NCBI GenBank assembly: GCA_036435485.1
Contig: CM071600.1
Coordinates: 119,776,046 to 119,840,045, forward strand
From: Saposhnikovia divaricata
Lineage: Eukaryota; Streptophyta; Magnoliopsida; Apiales; Apiaceae
Length of the DNA stretch: 64,000 bases
Direction of reading: 5' to 3'
A program made the translations under genes and the position numbers. Position 1 is the stretch's first letter; every line of letters starts with the position of its first letter. Below the pieces are notes generated by a model. It was not told the origin of the DNA and did no database searches. It saw nothing but the letters and a program-made list of their open reading frames with translations. Positions 54,009-64,000 of the stretch are shown piece by piece.

Positions 54009-56759
54009 CTAGGTCTGCACCACTTGATTTTGTTTTTGGTGCTCCATCAAAATAGGGCACCCACCACTCCTTCTGGTCTCCTCATTCTTATTCTGAAGTT
54101 CACTTCCTGCTTGGGGTACTACCTCCTGCCCCCCGACTTCTTGGTTGCCAATGGTACACTCAACCACAAAGTCAGTTAACGCCTTAGCCTCAATGGCTGT
54201 CCGAGGCTTCTGTGTGATGTCCTCTGCTGACCTTTCTTTGTGTTCCTTACCACTGTGGACTTCCATGTCTTCAATCGGAAGGACCTGCCCCCCGACTCCA
54301 TCAGGCCTTAACGAGGCTACATAACAGCTTCGTGCCATCTTCTGATCACCTTTATGTTCTCCAACACCATTCTTGGTAGGGAACTTGATCTTCACATGAT
54401 AGGTTGAGGCAACAGCCTTGAATGCATGAAGTCCAGTCCTTCCAAGGATAGCGTTGTACGTTGAATCCGCCTTGATTACCAGGAAGTTCAACATCCGAGT
54501 GGCCTCCTTGGGCTCTTGCCCAATAGTTACAGGCAGCTGAATAGTCCCTTCAACTTTGGATTTTACTCCATTAAATCCGTATATAGGCATGTTATTGGGG
54601 GTCAACTGAGAATCAGTGTATCCCATCTTCACAAACGCATCATGAAACAGAATGTCAACGGAAGCTCCATTGTCTATCAAGACTCGCTTCACCTCCGAGT
54701 TTCCAATCACAGGAGTTATAACCAACAGGTCATCATGGGGGAACTTCACCCCTTCCAAGTCTGAGTCATCAAAGCTAATCGCTACCTCAGTTTTTGCACG
54801 CTTCGAGGCCTCTCCCACGATGTGCAACACCTCTCGAGCATAAGCCTTTCGAGAGTTCCTAGTTGTCCCGGCCGCAGTCGGGCCTCCTGAGATCATGTTG
54901 ATTACTGGCCCTCGGGGCTGTGGGTTGCGATCTTGATCGTCATCCCTTCTATTATAGTCTCTTCTCTGATTAGCACGGTCTTCACCCTTAGTGAAGTGCC
55001 TCAGCTTCCCTCTACGGATCAAAAACTCAATCTCATCTTTGAGTTGCTTGCAATCGTCAGTGTCATGCCCCACGTCTCTATGGAATCTGCAATACTGATT
55101 CTGGTTTCTCTTTGCGGGATCACCCCTGAGTGGCTTCGGCCATCTGAAATCCTTATCATTCTCAATGTCCAACAAGATTCGACTCCTAGGAGTATTCAAC
55201 CTTGCATACTCAGTGAACCTTGACCCTTGGTTCTTCTTAGGGGCAGAGTCGGAGTCCTCGCTAGTTCGGGGATACTTGTCCCTAGCATCATACTCTTGAT
55301 CATCATAGTCCTGGTCTTGTTTTCGCTTCTTGGAGTCATTGTTACCTCCTCCTCCACCTACGGTGGTTTCTTTCTTCAAGCTATCCTCAGCTTTAATATA
55401 CTTATCAGCCCTTCGTTGGAGCTCAGCCATATTTTCTGGGGGATGCTTCGCTAATGACCTTTTAAAGAAGAGGTCAGTGGTTCCGTGCTCCAGGGCTACC
55501 ATGGCCACCTTATTCTCCAAGTCAGTGATATTTAGAGTCTCCTTAGTGAATCGCTTAAGGTAATCCCTTAGATTTTCATTCTTTCCTTGTACCACATACA
55601 TAAGAGACGCAGAGCTCTTCTCATGAACTCTTCCACTAATGAATTGGCTGATAAAAGCAGTGCTCAATTCCTTAAAAGATCCAATCGAATTTGCAGGCAA
55701 ATGGCTGTACCACCTTTGAGCTATACCCGACAGGGTTTGAGGGAACGCCCTACACTTGAGAGCGTCACTAGCAGGCTGCAGCAGCAATGCGTTCGAGAAT
55801 GTTCTCACATGGTTTGCGGGATCACCCGTTCCATCATAAGCCTTTATTGTAGGAATCTTAAACTTCCTAGAGATGTGAGCATTCATCACTTCCTCGGTGA
55901 ACGGGGGTGTTGGATCATCAGGATCTCCGAGAGGCATCAGATCTTTGGGGTGTCCCTTGGGAATTTCCATCCTTGTGGTTGTTCTTCCGAATGAGGCATC
56001 AGCCCTTCTTTGTCTCCTTGAAGACCTCTCCAAATCAATGATGGGAATCGTTCCTGAGGTTGGAGGAGGTCGAGTTTGATTCTGTCTTGCTTGCTCCATT
56101 GCTATGTCATCCTTCAGCCTTTGGATCTCAGCCTCGTGAGCCTTAATCCTCTCCTCAGCCGTTGGTGGAGGTCCATCATGGATCTCTTGAGTCCTTCCTT
56201 GAGGCTCTCTTCTAGCACGTTGCCTCCTCGGGGCTTCATCACGATCATCATCCTCAGACGATGAATCATCAGTATAAGGGCCGGAGTAGTCATCATAATC
56301 TCGGTTCCGGATTTGTAAGGCATGACCACTTGGTCCAGAACCTTGAGTCATCGGGGGGTAGTTGGGCAGACCGTACCTGGGATTAGTGTTCAAGGGGAGA
56401 TCCGTAGTATGGATCTGTACCCCTGGTGGCGGGTTGTTCGGATCAACAATCTGGAGAGAGTTGGTCGCTTGTCCTGCCTGATTGGACAGAGGCAACGTAC
56501 TCTCAGCATGGGGGATCACCCCTGGTTGCTGAGAAACTTGAGAGTGGATAATGACAGCTGATGCTGGGGGAGCCTGTTGAATGATCGTCCCTGATGCTGG
56601 GGGAGTCTGCTCGGTGAGAGGTGGGGCAGAGCTAATTGGCACGTCCTCAGTTACAACTGGTGTTGTTCTTCGTGTTTGAACCATGGTTGATGTTGTCGTC
56701 CCACAGACGGCGCCAAATGTTGTGGAATAAAAACGAGGGTTTGTATGTATTAAATACAA
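54009..56759 (-). CDS. gag-protease polyprotein of the second Tat element, fused to an RNase H tail
   Basis: The likely start is the ATG at 56684 (MVQTRRT), 16 bp after the primer site; the longer frame reaches into the LTR. About 890 residues are open. The Pro-rich acidic N-terminus is followed by the capsid domain (residues about 255-430 from that start, QRWYSHLP), a CRFHRDVGHDTDDC zinc-finger-like segment with all Cys/His present, a second basic region, and retropepsin (LIDNGAS). After the protease and a short linker the frame jumps into the RNase H tail (KPRTAIEAKALTDFVVE), with RT deleted. It keeps the Lys and Cys lost in the first copy. The element can supply particles and protease but not reverse transcription. 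Confidence 0.88.
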   Translation of the reverse strand: MYLIHTNPRFYSTTFGAVCGTTTSTMVQTRRTTPVVTEDVPISSAPPLTEQTPPASGTIIQQAPPASAVIIHSQVSQQPGVIPHAESTLPLSNQAGQATNSLQIVDPNNPPPGVQIHTTDLPLNTNPRYGLPNYPPMTQGSGPSGHALQIRNRDYDDYSGPYTDDSSSEDDDRDEAPRRQRARREPQGRTQEIHDGPPPTAEERIKAHEAEIQRLKDDIAMEQARQNQTRPPPTSGTIPIIDLERSSRRQRRADASFGRTTTRMEIPKGHPKDLMPLGDPDDPTPPFTEEVMNAHISRKFKIPTIKAYDGTGDPANHVRTFSNALLLQPASDALKCRAFPQTLSGIAQRWYSHLPANSIGSFKELSTAFISQFISGRVHEKSSASLMYVVQGKNENLRDYLKRFTKETLNITDLENKVAMVALEHGTTDLFFKRSLAKHPPENMAELQRRADKYIKAEDSLKKETTVGGGGGNNDSKKRKQDQDYDDQEYDARDKYPRTSEDSDSAPKKNQGSRFTEYARLNTPRSRILLDIENDKDFRWPKPLRGDPAKRNQNQYCRFHRDVGHDTDDCKQLKDEIEFLIRRGKLRHFTKGEDRANQRRDYNRRDDDQDRNPQPRGPVINMISGGPTAAGTTRNSRKAYAREVLHIVGEASKRAKTEVAISFDDSDLEGVKFPHDDLLVITPVIGNSEVKRVLIDNGASVDILFHDAFVKMGYTDSQLTPNNMPIYGFNGVKSKVEGTIQLPVTIGQEPKEATRMLNFLVIKADSTYNAILGRTGLHAFKAVASTYHVKIKFPTKNGVGEHKGDQKMARSCYVASLRPDGVGGQVLPIEDMEVHSGKEHKERSAEDITQKPRTAIEAKALTDFVVECTIGNQEVGGQEVVPQAGSELQNKNEETRRSGGCPILMEHQKQNQVVQT
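56700..56716 (-). other. Primer-binding site of the second Tat element
   Basis: The complement reads TGGCGCCGTCTGTGGG, with the same tRNA-Asp-like TGGCGCCGT core as 18726-18741. Confidence 0.65.
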
Positions 56760-57215
56760 GGGATGGTGAGCTTCGAGCTTTAATGGCTGTTCTTGTGTTC
56801 GAGACTAATCGGTCCTCACAAGATGCCTACGTATCTCTGTATTGCTAGAGAATCAAGCCAACGCAGTTCTGAGAATGAGGGGTCAGGCCCTTTATATAGG
56901 CTGAGAAGCCTTAGAATTAAGGTAGGAGTTGGAGACTTAATAGATAAGTCACCTCCTTGAGGAAAGTTCTAGACTCCTTCCTTGTAGGAGTCTGCTGCCA
57001 TATCGAATTGGATGCCTTGGAGGCTAAGTCTTGTAGAGATAATGTCCTTATCTGACACTTATTGCTGAGCTGTTTATTACCCCTAATATTAGTTACGAAA
57101 TTAATATTAAAAATAGGACTTTGGACCCTGTTGGTGGGCCACACGTTCGGACCATACCGGGTCTAATTAATGCAACACTAAATGTGTCTTTAGGGCTTAT
57201 TTTTAGCCCATATCA
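56718..57215 (-). repeat. 5' LTR (498 bp) of the second Tat element
   Basis: About five mismatches to 50367-50864 by eye. A TATATAGG complement near 56892-56899 is the TATA box. Confidence 0.93.
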
Positions 57216-58383
57216 TTTTTGAATAACATTCATGAAAGGGTAACTTTCAAAAAGTTAACAGTCTTGTAAAATTTGTAATAAATTCAATTCTTAATAAATT
57301 TTCATCATTTTTTATGATTTAGAAAATCCTCAATTGTTCAAAACTGTCATTCATTTTATTCCACATATTATGTATCGAACTACCTTCAAAATTGTAATTA
57401 TTAAATTTTATAACAGTTGGTATACATATTACTATAAATCGAAAGAAATACATGATTTTTGAATAAGTAGATAATAGCTATACTTTATTTAACTTAAATA
57501 ATTTTTTTTGAACTTATTTGAGTCTTAGTAATGTATAATCAAAGAAATTTTAATAAATTTACCTAATTTTGAATAAGTAGATTAAAAAAAATTTAGTTTT
57601 AGTTTTTAAAATTTTTATTTGAATTTATTTGAGTATAAGTAAATGTATAGTCAAAGAAAGTTTAATCGTTAAATAATGAATAATAGGATAAAATACATGT
57701 AGTCAGGTTAGGGTCATGTGAGGTGGTGAAAACTAATTGATAAAAAAGATTTGATTCGGCTTTGGTATAATATTATTTTATTCTACTATAACTTAACTCG
57801 AGAATATAGTTAGTTAACTGTAATACTATTTTATTTTATTGAATACAATTCAATTTAGATACATAATGATTGACGTAAATTTTAATTATTTTACATATTT
57901 TAAATATTATAATAAGATTTTAATTATAGATTTAAAGATATTAAATTAGGATCAAATTTAAAAATGGTAGATATGAAATATAATGTATCAATAGATGTAA
58001 AATTTATTATAATGAATTTTAGCTTAATTCAGTATAAAATTACACAAAATGAAAACAAAAAAAAACGAAGTTATTATAAAAAAATTGATTAATAAGATAA
58101 ATATAATTGCATTTCAAAAGAACATAAATGGTGAGATAGCTTAATACAGTCGGAATTAGTGAACATAAAAAATATTAAGATAAATTAAATGAACTATCAT
58201 TTACTATTTAAGTTAGATTAGTAATTACATATATATTCATTGGAATTAGAAAACGTATTATTCTCATACATAATTCCAATTTTAAATTGTTATATGACGA
58301 ACTCTCTTAAATTTTCCATGAATAGTACTTCCACTAATTAACTTTACTTCTCGCATTTCACATTTTGTAACATTATCAATGAA
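57216..58383. other. AT-rich intergenic DNA
   Basis: No gene, RNA or clear repeat is recognised in 1.17 kb of very A/T-rich sequence. All frames are closed by frequent stops. Confidence 0.6.
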
Positions 58384-58413
58384 CTAGCTTTAAAGCCCGT
58401 GCAAGGCATGGGC
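58384..58413 (-). mobile_element. Possible Helitron 3' terminus
   Basis: On the minus strand a hairpin (stem GCCCATGC / GCACGGGC with one mismatch) is followed after eight bases by CTAG and then T, the pattern of plant Helitron ends inserted between A and T. The 5' end (TC) was not found, and the copia LTR at 58790 may cut the element. The 376 bp up to that LTR hold a 36-bp imperfect direct repeat around AATCATATTTGATTGTG and nothing else of note. Confidence 0.4.
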
Positions 58414-58789
58414 ATATGCTAGATGGTGTAAATTGTTGAATTAAATTATTTGTGATATCTTTTCTAAAGATCATACCTTGCACCAGCCTGCACTTTAAAT
58501 CATATTTGATTGTGTTTGTGTTAATATAATAATTAAATCATATTTGATTGTGATTGTGTTGATATAATAATCATTATAATATTCTAAAGTGCCAAAACAG
58601 AGGCTCTTTAAGAAAAAAGTATCTAATAAGAAAGAAAAAAATTCGTAACTTAACGACTAAACATTTATACATTACACACTTGTATATGCTTATGTAGTGT
58701 ACATATATGAAGTCTTAAAGAGTATGAGTACTCTGTTTGTTTTCTAATTTTGCAGAAAATGCTTCCAATGAGGCAAGAACTCTAATTAT

Positions 58790-60381
58790 TGTTGGAATTC
58801 GGGCATAATAACGCAACGGAAATAACGTAAATAACAATTAAAAACGAATTCCAAAGCCCGGATCCATGTATAAAATGATGATTATGGTATAAAAATTCTC
58901 AAGAACAAGATTGTACCTTGTTTAAGCTTTCCAATGGATGTCAAATGGAGATCCTAGCTTGTTGATCTTGAGAGTTAAAATTATAACTCCTCCACCGGAA
59001 TCCACACTTGAATGCTTGCTTGAATCGTCGAACGATTTTCGCCACGGGACGAAGTACTAGCCAAAATAAATAATCGATGTGTTCTTGACAAATCTTGATT
59101 TCTCCCTTGTGTTTTTACAACTGAAATTTCAGCTATGTTGTGTCCCAAATGACTTGCCAACTCTTGGCTTATAAAGAGAAATAAAGCAAAATGAGGCCTT
59201 AAACAATTAGGCCTTTTTATTTAAACAAATCTTATTTATTTAAATAAATTAATTAAGTCATACTTAATTAATCAAATAAGTCAAGAAAATACATCTTCAA
59301 ATTTTATCTTTAACTAATCAAGTCTCACTTAATTAATTTTATAAAATTCGAATTATTATTTATTATTAATTTAAATTCATAATTTAAATTATTAATTTAA
59401 ATTCATAAAATAAATTAATTTCCCTTTTAAACATTCTATGTGTGTGACCCTGTAGGTTATTATTTAATTGGCAATAATTTTATTCTCTAATAAAATTACA
59501 AACAATAAGCGGCGTCTAGTAACACATTATTGCTACCCAATTAAACAATAATTAAATCAACGATTCAATCAACCTTTTATGACTAATGTTCCATGTAATA
59601 TAATCCCTTTAAATCATGATATTATAGATTAAACTCGAGGCATGTAATGTGTCATCCTCTTCATAATTTAATCTTCATTTTCTTGATCGATGAGTAGACT
59701 ATTTAATCAAATCAACATTTGAGCATGGCCATGCATTTCATAGTCTCACTCAAACAAGAGGCCGATAATATCACTCCTTTATCAGGAGATTTAAATCCCA
59801 TCTAGATCGTTCATATTTCTCACATGATTCATAATATATCCGATATTCACCTTTATCATTATCCGGCTAAAGATAACTTTTGACGAATTCAAAATATATT
59901 AATTCTCATGTAGAATTATAACGACTTCAGGTCTAAGGATCATTACACCATTATCACTGTGATAATACATATGACACATTTATTATTATTATTTACCATG
60001 ATGTATCTCACGGTGGGTCTGTCCAGTACCCTGTACTCGTACAGTTACCTATGCATTGCTTTTAGTATCTGCATACTTATGACCAATGAGATGTGGTCAT
60101 CTTGTCAATAAACATACTAGCCTTAATGTATTATTATTGTCCTAAGTAATAATAATACTCGGCTAGGGACATTTAAGAATATGATACAATCATTATATAA
60201 TCTCATGTTCAAGTCACATACTTGCAACTACATAATTTGTATCAAGATTCCAAGGACATTTATTATACTTTATTTATTTCGCAGTAAATAAAGCCAATAA
60301 TAAATATATATATCAAATATATAAAATCATTCAAACACAAATACAATTGATTGTATTGACTCTAGGGCACCAATACTAACA
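58790..60381 (-). repeat. 3' LTR (1592 bp) of the copia element
   Basis: On the + strand it starts TGTTGGAATTCG and ends ACTAACA, directly before the polypurine tract complement. No second LTR is visible, so ends rest on TG/CA termini and the tract. No ORFs of note. Confidence 0.8.
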
Positions 60382-60390
60382 ATCTCCCAC
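60382..60390 (-). other. Polypurine tract of the copia element
   Basis: The complement GTGGGAGAT abuts the LTR, a typical copia tract, six bases after the polyprotein stop. Confidence 0.75.
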
Positions 60391-60395
60391 TTGCA

Positions 60396-63300
60396 CTAGA
60401 GCCAATCATTCATGTATCGAATACCCATGCTACTAGTGTGACATTCATGCTTCTGCTGCGACAGAGCCTTAGTCAGCGGGTCTGCAATATTATCATCAGT
60501 ATGCACTTTACATATGTGAATATCTCCTCTATCATTTATCTCTCGAATAAGGTGATATCTCCGAAGTATATGCTTTGTTCTGCTGTGAGCTCTGGGCTCC
60601 TTGGCTTGTGCTATAGCTCCATTATTATCGCAGTAAAGATCTATGGGATCTGCGATCGATGGAACTACACCAAGTACTGTAATGAACTTCCGTATCCATA
60701 CAGCCTCCTTGGCTGCTTCACATGCCGCAATATACTCGGATTCCATTGTAGAATCAGCTACTGTGTCTTGCTTCGAACTTTTCCAGCTTACAGTACCTCC
60801 ATTTAGGCAAAACACAAATCCAGACTGAGACACAGAGTCATCTCTGTCAGTCTGGAAACTAGCATCCGTGTAACCCTTTACCGTTAGCTTCTCCTCTCCT
60901 TCATACACCAAGAATGAATCTTTAGTCCTTTTCAAGTACTTAAGAATATTCTTGACCGCCGTCCAGTGACCTTCACCTGGATTAGACTGGTATCTGCTCG
61001 TCATGCTCAAAGCATACGAAACATCCGGACGAGTACATATCATCGCATACATGATAGATCCAATTGCTGAAGCATATGGTATCTTACTCATGCGGTCCTT
61101 ATCATCCAATGATTTAGGACCATTCTCTTTTGAGATCGTTATCCCATGAGATATGGGGACATATCCCCTTTTTGCATCTTGCATTCCAAAACGATGCAAA
61201 ATCTTGTCAATATATGTACTCTGGCTTAAGCCGATTAATCTTCTTGATCTATCTCTATAGATCCTGATCCCTAATATATAGGTAGCCTCGCCCAAGTCTT
61301 TCATAGAAAAACTTTGTCCTAACCAAGTCTTTACAGCCTGTAGAGAAGGAATGTCATTCCCTATTAATAATATATCATCGACATATAATACTAGGAATGC
61401 CACATGGCTCCTACTAACCTTTTTGTAAACACATGGTTCATCCACGTTCTGAATAAAGCCAAAACCTTTGACTATTTCATCAAACCGGATGTTCCATCTC
61501 CGAGAGGCCTGCTTCAATCCATAAATGGATCTATGCAGCTTACATACCTTTCCGGCATCCTTTGGATTTCCAAAACCTTCAGGTTGTGTCATGTACACAT
61601 CCTCTTCAAGGCTTCCGTTAAGGAAGGCTGTTTTGACATCCATCTGCCATATTTCGTAATCATAGTAAGCCGCTATTGCAAGCAAAATTCTGATGGATTT
61701 TATCATTGCTACTGGTGAAAAGGTTTCATCATAGTCAATACCATGAATTTGTTTGAAGCCTTTTGCAACCAGTCGAGCTTTATAGGTCTGTAATTTACCT
61801 TCCATGTCGATTTTCTTCTTGAAAATCCATTTGCACTCTATGGGTTTTACCCCTTCAGGTGGATCAACCAAAGTCCATACTTGGTTCTCATACATGGAAT
61901 CCATCTCAGAATTCATGGCTTCTTGCCATCTCTCAGAGTCTAGTGAGTTCATAGCATCTTGGTAGGTGAGAGGCTCATCTTGGTCTATGAGCATCACATC
62001 GTCATTTTGAGTTAAGAGAAATCCATAATTCCTCTTTGACTCATGGCGAATCCTACTAGATCTACGAACAACCTGTGTTTCTTGAGCAATGTTCTCTTGT
62101 ATTTCTTGCTCATGCTCCCCTTCTGGTTCAATGTTATCAAGTGGTTCTCGATCTTCATCGAGATCTATTTTCCTCCCACTGTCTTTTCTAGAGACTAGCT
62201 CTCTTTCCAAGAATACAGCAGTTCGAGAAACAATTACTTTGTTCTCCGAGGGACTATAGAAAGAATAACCCTTCGTTTCCTTTGGGTATCCCACAAAATT
62301 ACATTTTTCAGATTTCGGTCCAAGCTTGTCTGATGTTAGGCGTTTCACAAATGCTTCACATCCCCATACTTTCATAAAGGACATGCTTTGCCGTTTCTCT
62401 GTCCATATCTCATATGGAGTTTGTTGAACCGTTTTAGTAGGAACACGGTTTAGTGTATATGCAGCCGTTTCCAGGGCATAACCCCAGAAACTAATTGGAA
62501 GATCTGCTTGACTCATCATAGATCGCACCATGTCCAACAAGGTACGATTCCTCCTTTCAGAAACCCCATTCCATTGTGGTGTTCCAGGAGGAGTTAGTTG
62601 TGATACAATACCACACTCCCTCAAATAGTTCTTAAACTCATGGCTTAAGTATTCACCTCCTCGATCAGATCTTAGAGTTTTTATGCTTTCGCCAATTTGC
62701 TTTTCTACTTCTGCCTTATACTCTTTGAACTTTTCAAATGCTTCGGATTTGTTCTTCAAAAGATACACATATCCATATCTACTGAAATCATCAGTAAACG
62801 TAATGAAGTAGAAATAGCCACCCCTTGCCATCGATCTCATAGGACCACATACATCGCTATGTATTAGTTCTAGTCGTACGGTGGCCCTCTTACCCTGTCC
62901 GGTAAAAGGAGCTTTAGTCATCTTTCCAAGTAAACAAGCCTCGCATTCATCATATGATTCAAAATCAAACTGATCCAAGAAACCATCTTGATGTAACTTG
63001 GAAATGCGTTTCTCGTTTATATGGCCTAGACGACAGTGCCAAAGGTATGTTTGATTTGAGTCATTAGTCTTAAGTCGTTTGTTATTTACATTCAAGATAG
63101 GAGTATCTAAATTAAGAACATACAAACCGTTAAATAATTGTGCAACACCATAGGTAATGTCATTCAAACCAAAAGAGCAACCATTGTCTTTAAAGGTAAA
63201 TGAAAAACCTTTCTTGTCCAAACAAGAAACAGAAATAATGTTTCTACAAATAGAAGGCACATACAAACAGTTTTCAAGTTCTAATATAAGCCCAGTGGGC

Positions 63301-63998
63301 AACGATAAATGGTAAGTCCCTACAGCCAAAGCAGCAACCTTTGCTCCATTTCCAACTCGTAGGTCTACCTCTCCCTTAGCCAGTGCCCTACTCCTTTGCA
63401 GTTCCTGCACATTTATACAAATGTGAGAACCACATCCGGTATCCAATACCCAAGATATAGAAGTAGACAAATTGACTTCTATTACATAAATACCTGAAGC
63501 AGAAGTCTGGCCAGCAGCCTTCTTCTTCTTAAGTTCTTCCAAATATGCATGACAGTTTCTTCTCCAGTGTCCCGGTTTACCACAGTGGTGACAATCACCC
63601 TTTTCGACACCTCCTTTGGGCTTGGTAGCCTTCTTGGGAGCAGAATTAGGATTGGCAGCAGATTTGGACACATTCCTCTTCTTATTGCCCTTCCACTTTC
63701 TTTTCCCCTTGGCACCTCCTTTGTTCACCATCAGCATGGGAGTAGGAGATTCCTTCTGAATGTTGGTTTCAGCAGTTCTTAACATGCCCAACAATTCAGT
63801 GGGTGTCTTATCTATCTCATTCATGTTGTAGTTCATAACGAATTGAGAAAAGTTCTTGTTGAGTGATTGTAAGATCAAATCTATTTGAGCCTCCGGACCA
63901 ATCGGGAAGCCCAAGGTACTTAGTTGTTCAATGTACCCAATCATCTTAAGAACGTGTGGTCCAACCGGGTCTCGCTCTCCCTGTTTGCAAGCATACAA
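60396..63998 (-). CDS. Ty1/copia gag-pol polyprotein, N-terminus outside window
   Basis: 1200 codons without a stop; the frame runs off the right edge, so the first Met seen is not the true start. In order: capsid end (LGFPIGPEAQ), CX2CX4HX4C knuckle (CHHCGKPGHWRRNC, residues 136-149), protease (VLDTGCGSH, Asp 186), integrase with HHCC-type finger (HCRLGH, CEACLLGK) and DDE residues (SDVCGPM, LRSDRGGEY, Glu in NGVSERRNR), RT with LYVDDILL, and RNase H with GYTDAS, MESEYIA and CDNNGA. All catalytic residues I can check are present. The stop at 60396 lies next to the polypurine tract and LTR, as expected. The protein copies element RNA in cytoplasmic particles and inserts the cDNA. Confidence 0.95.
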   Translation of the reverse strand: MYACKQGERDPVGPHVLKMIGYIEQLSTLGFPIGPEAQIDLILQSLNKNFSQFVMNYNMNEIDKTPTELLGMLRTAETNIQKESPTPMLMVNKGGAKGKRKWKGNKKRNVSKSAANPNSAPKKATKPKGGVEKGDCHHCGKPGHWRRNCHAYLEELKKKKAAGQTSASGIYVIEVNLSTSISWVLDTGCGSHICINVQELQRSRALAKGEVDLRVGNGAKVAALAVGTYHLSLPTGLILELENCLYVPSICRNIISVSCLDKKGFSFTFKDNGCSFGLNDITYGVAQLFNGLYVLNLDTPILNVNNKRLKTNDSNQTYLWHCRLGHINEKRISKLHQDGFLDQFDFESYDECEACLLGKMTKAPFTGQGKRATVRLELIHSDVCGPMRSMARGGYFYFITFTDDFSRYGYVYLLKNKSEAFEKFKEYKAEVEKQIGESIKTLRSDRGGEYLSHEFKNYLRECGIVSQLTPPGTPQWNGVSERRNRTLLDMVRSMMSQADLPISFWGYALETAAYTLNRVPTKTVQQTPYEIWTEKRQSMSFMKVWGCEAFVKRLTSDKLGPKSEKCNFVGYPKETKGYSFYSPSENKVIVSRTAVFLERELVSRKDSGRKIDLDEDREPLDNIEPEGEHEQEIQENIAQETQVVRRSSRIRHESKRNYGFLLTQNDDVMLIDQDEPLTYQDAMNSLDSERWQEAMNSEMDSMYENQVWTLVDPPEGVKPIECKWIFKKKIDMEGKLQTYKARLVAKGFKQIHGIDYDETFSPVAMIKSIRILLAIAAYYDYEIWQMDVKTAFLNGSLEEDVYMTQPEGFGNPKDAGKVCKLHRSIYGLKQASRRWNIRFDEIVKGFGFIQNVDEPCVYKKVSRSHVAFLVLYVDDILLIGNDIPSLQAVKTWLGQSFSMKDLGEATYILGIRIYRDRSRRLIGLSQSTYIDKILHRFGMQDAKRGYVPISHGITISKENGPKSLDDKDRMSKIPYASAIGSIMYAMICTRPDVSYALSMTSRYQSNPGEGHWTAVKNILKYLKRTKDSFLVYEGEEKLTVKGYTDASFQTDRDDSVSQSGFVFCLNGGTVSWKSSKQDTVADSTMESEYIAACEAAKEAVWIRKFITVLGVVPSIADPIDLYCDNNGAIAQAKEPRAHSRTKHILRRYHLIREINDRGDIHICKVHTDDNIADPLTKALSQQKHECHTSSMGIRYMNDWL

Positions 63999-64000
63999 AG

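Larger units (their letters stand above)
50367..57215 (-). mobile_element. Second Tat-lineage element, gag-protease only
   Basis: Two 498-bp LTRs (50367-50864, 56718-57215) flank 5.9 kb on the minus strand, with TTTTT next to both ends. That duplication is weak because it is homopolymeric. The LTRs differ at about five positions by eye. The gag-protease frame is intact. RT and integrase are absent, and RNase H survives only as two separated, reordered pieces. The antisense ORF of the first copy is also missing. Its LTRs share the TGATATGGGCT/CCACAACA ends with the first copy, but the internal tandem repeats differ. Confidence 0.92.
58790..64000 (-). mobile_element. Ty1/copia retrotransposon, 3' part, cut by the window edge
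   Basis: From right to left on the minus strand: polyprotein (open), polypurine tract and a 1592-bp 3' LTR. Domain order protease, integrase, RT, RNase H defines copia. The 5' end is outside the window. The intact frame suggests a recent copy. The lineage is not fixed here. Confidence 0.92.

Noticed and set aside
54516..56848. Several + strand ORFs over the second Tat element
   Set aside because: They are shadows of the intact minus-strand gag-protease frame.

Overview
This is a plant nuclear window. Genes have spliced introns and plant-specific protein families, promoters have TATA boxes, and most of the DNA is LTR retrotransposons and MITEs nested in one another. The repeat load suggests a large-genome eudicot, perhaps an asterid, but no species can be named from the sequence. 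No bacterial operon, CRISPR array, rRNA or tRNA gene was recognised.

Left part (1-18.2 kb). Positions 1-3449 are the 3' end of an LTR element on the + strand, with an extra coiled-coil ORF and a 1.4 kb LTR. Next, on the minus strand (4094-16105), is a FAB1/PIKfyve-type phosphatidylinositol-3-phosphate 5-kinase gene. Ten coding exons can be joined in phase. They encode FYVE, Cpn60/TCP1-like and Cys-rich domains and the first half of the lipid-kinase domain. The exon for the end of the kinase is not in the window. Its introns hold hAT-type MITEs and a long GA microsatellite.

Centre (18.2-40.3 kb). This is one 22-kb Ty3/gypsy Tat-lineage element on the + strand, bounded by two 515-bp LTRs that differ at two positions by eye and by a 5-bp target-site duplication. 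Its coding region is dead: RT is deleted and three in-frame stops are present. Two solo LTRs interrupt it, each with a perfect 5-bp target-site duplication. A short-interior chromovirus-like element with two 3.7-kb LTRs (27.6-38.0 kb) sits in its antisense ORF. A 78-bp tandem repeat lies before its 3' LTR.

Right part (40.3-64 kb). Five MITE-like elements precede a second endosomal FYVE gene on the minus strand, a FYVE-SYLF protein of the CFS1 type (44044-47375, four coding exons, 486 residues). Then come a MITE with a 10-bp duplication, a second Tat element on the minus strand (50367-57215; intact gag-protease ORF, RT and integrase missing, RNase H pieces scrambled), AT-rich DNA with a possible Helitron terminus, and the 3' part of a Ty1/copia element whose 1200-residue polyprotein segment is open to the window edge.

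The two cellular genes would both act on phosphoinositide-marked endosomes: FAB1 makes PI(3,5)P2 from PI3P, and CFS1-type proteins bind PI3P and link endosomes to autophagy. The rest is a layered record of transposition. Relative LTR divergence puts the chromovirus-like element as the youngest datable insertion and the minus-strand Tat element as the oldest of the three.
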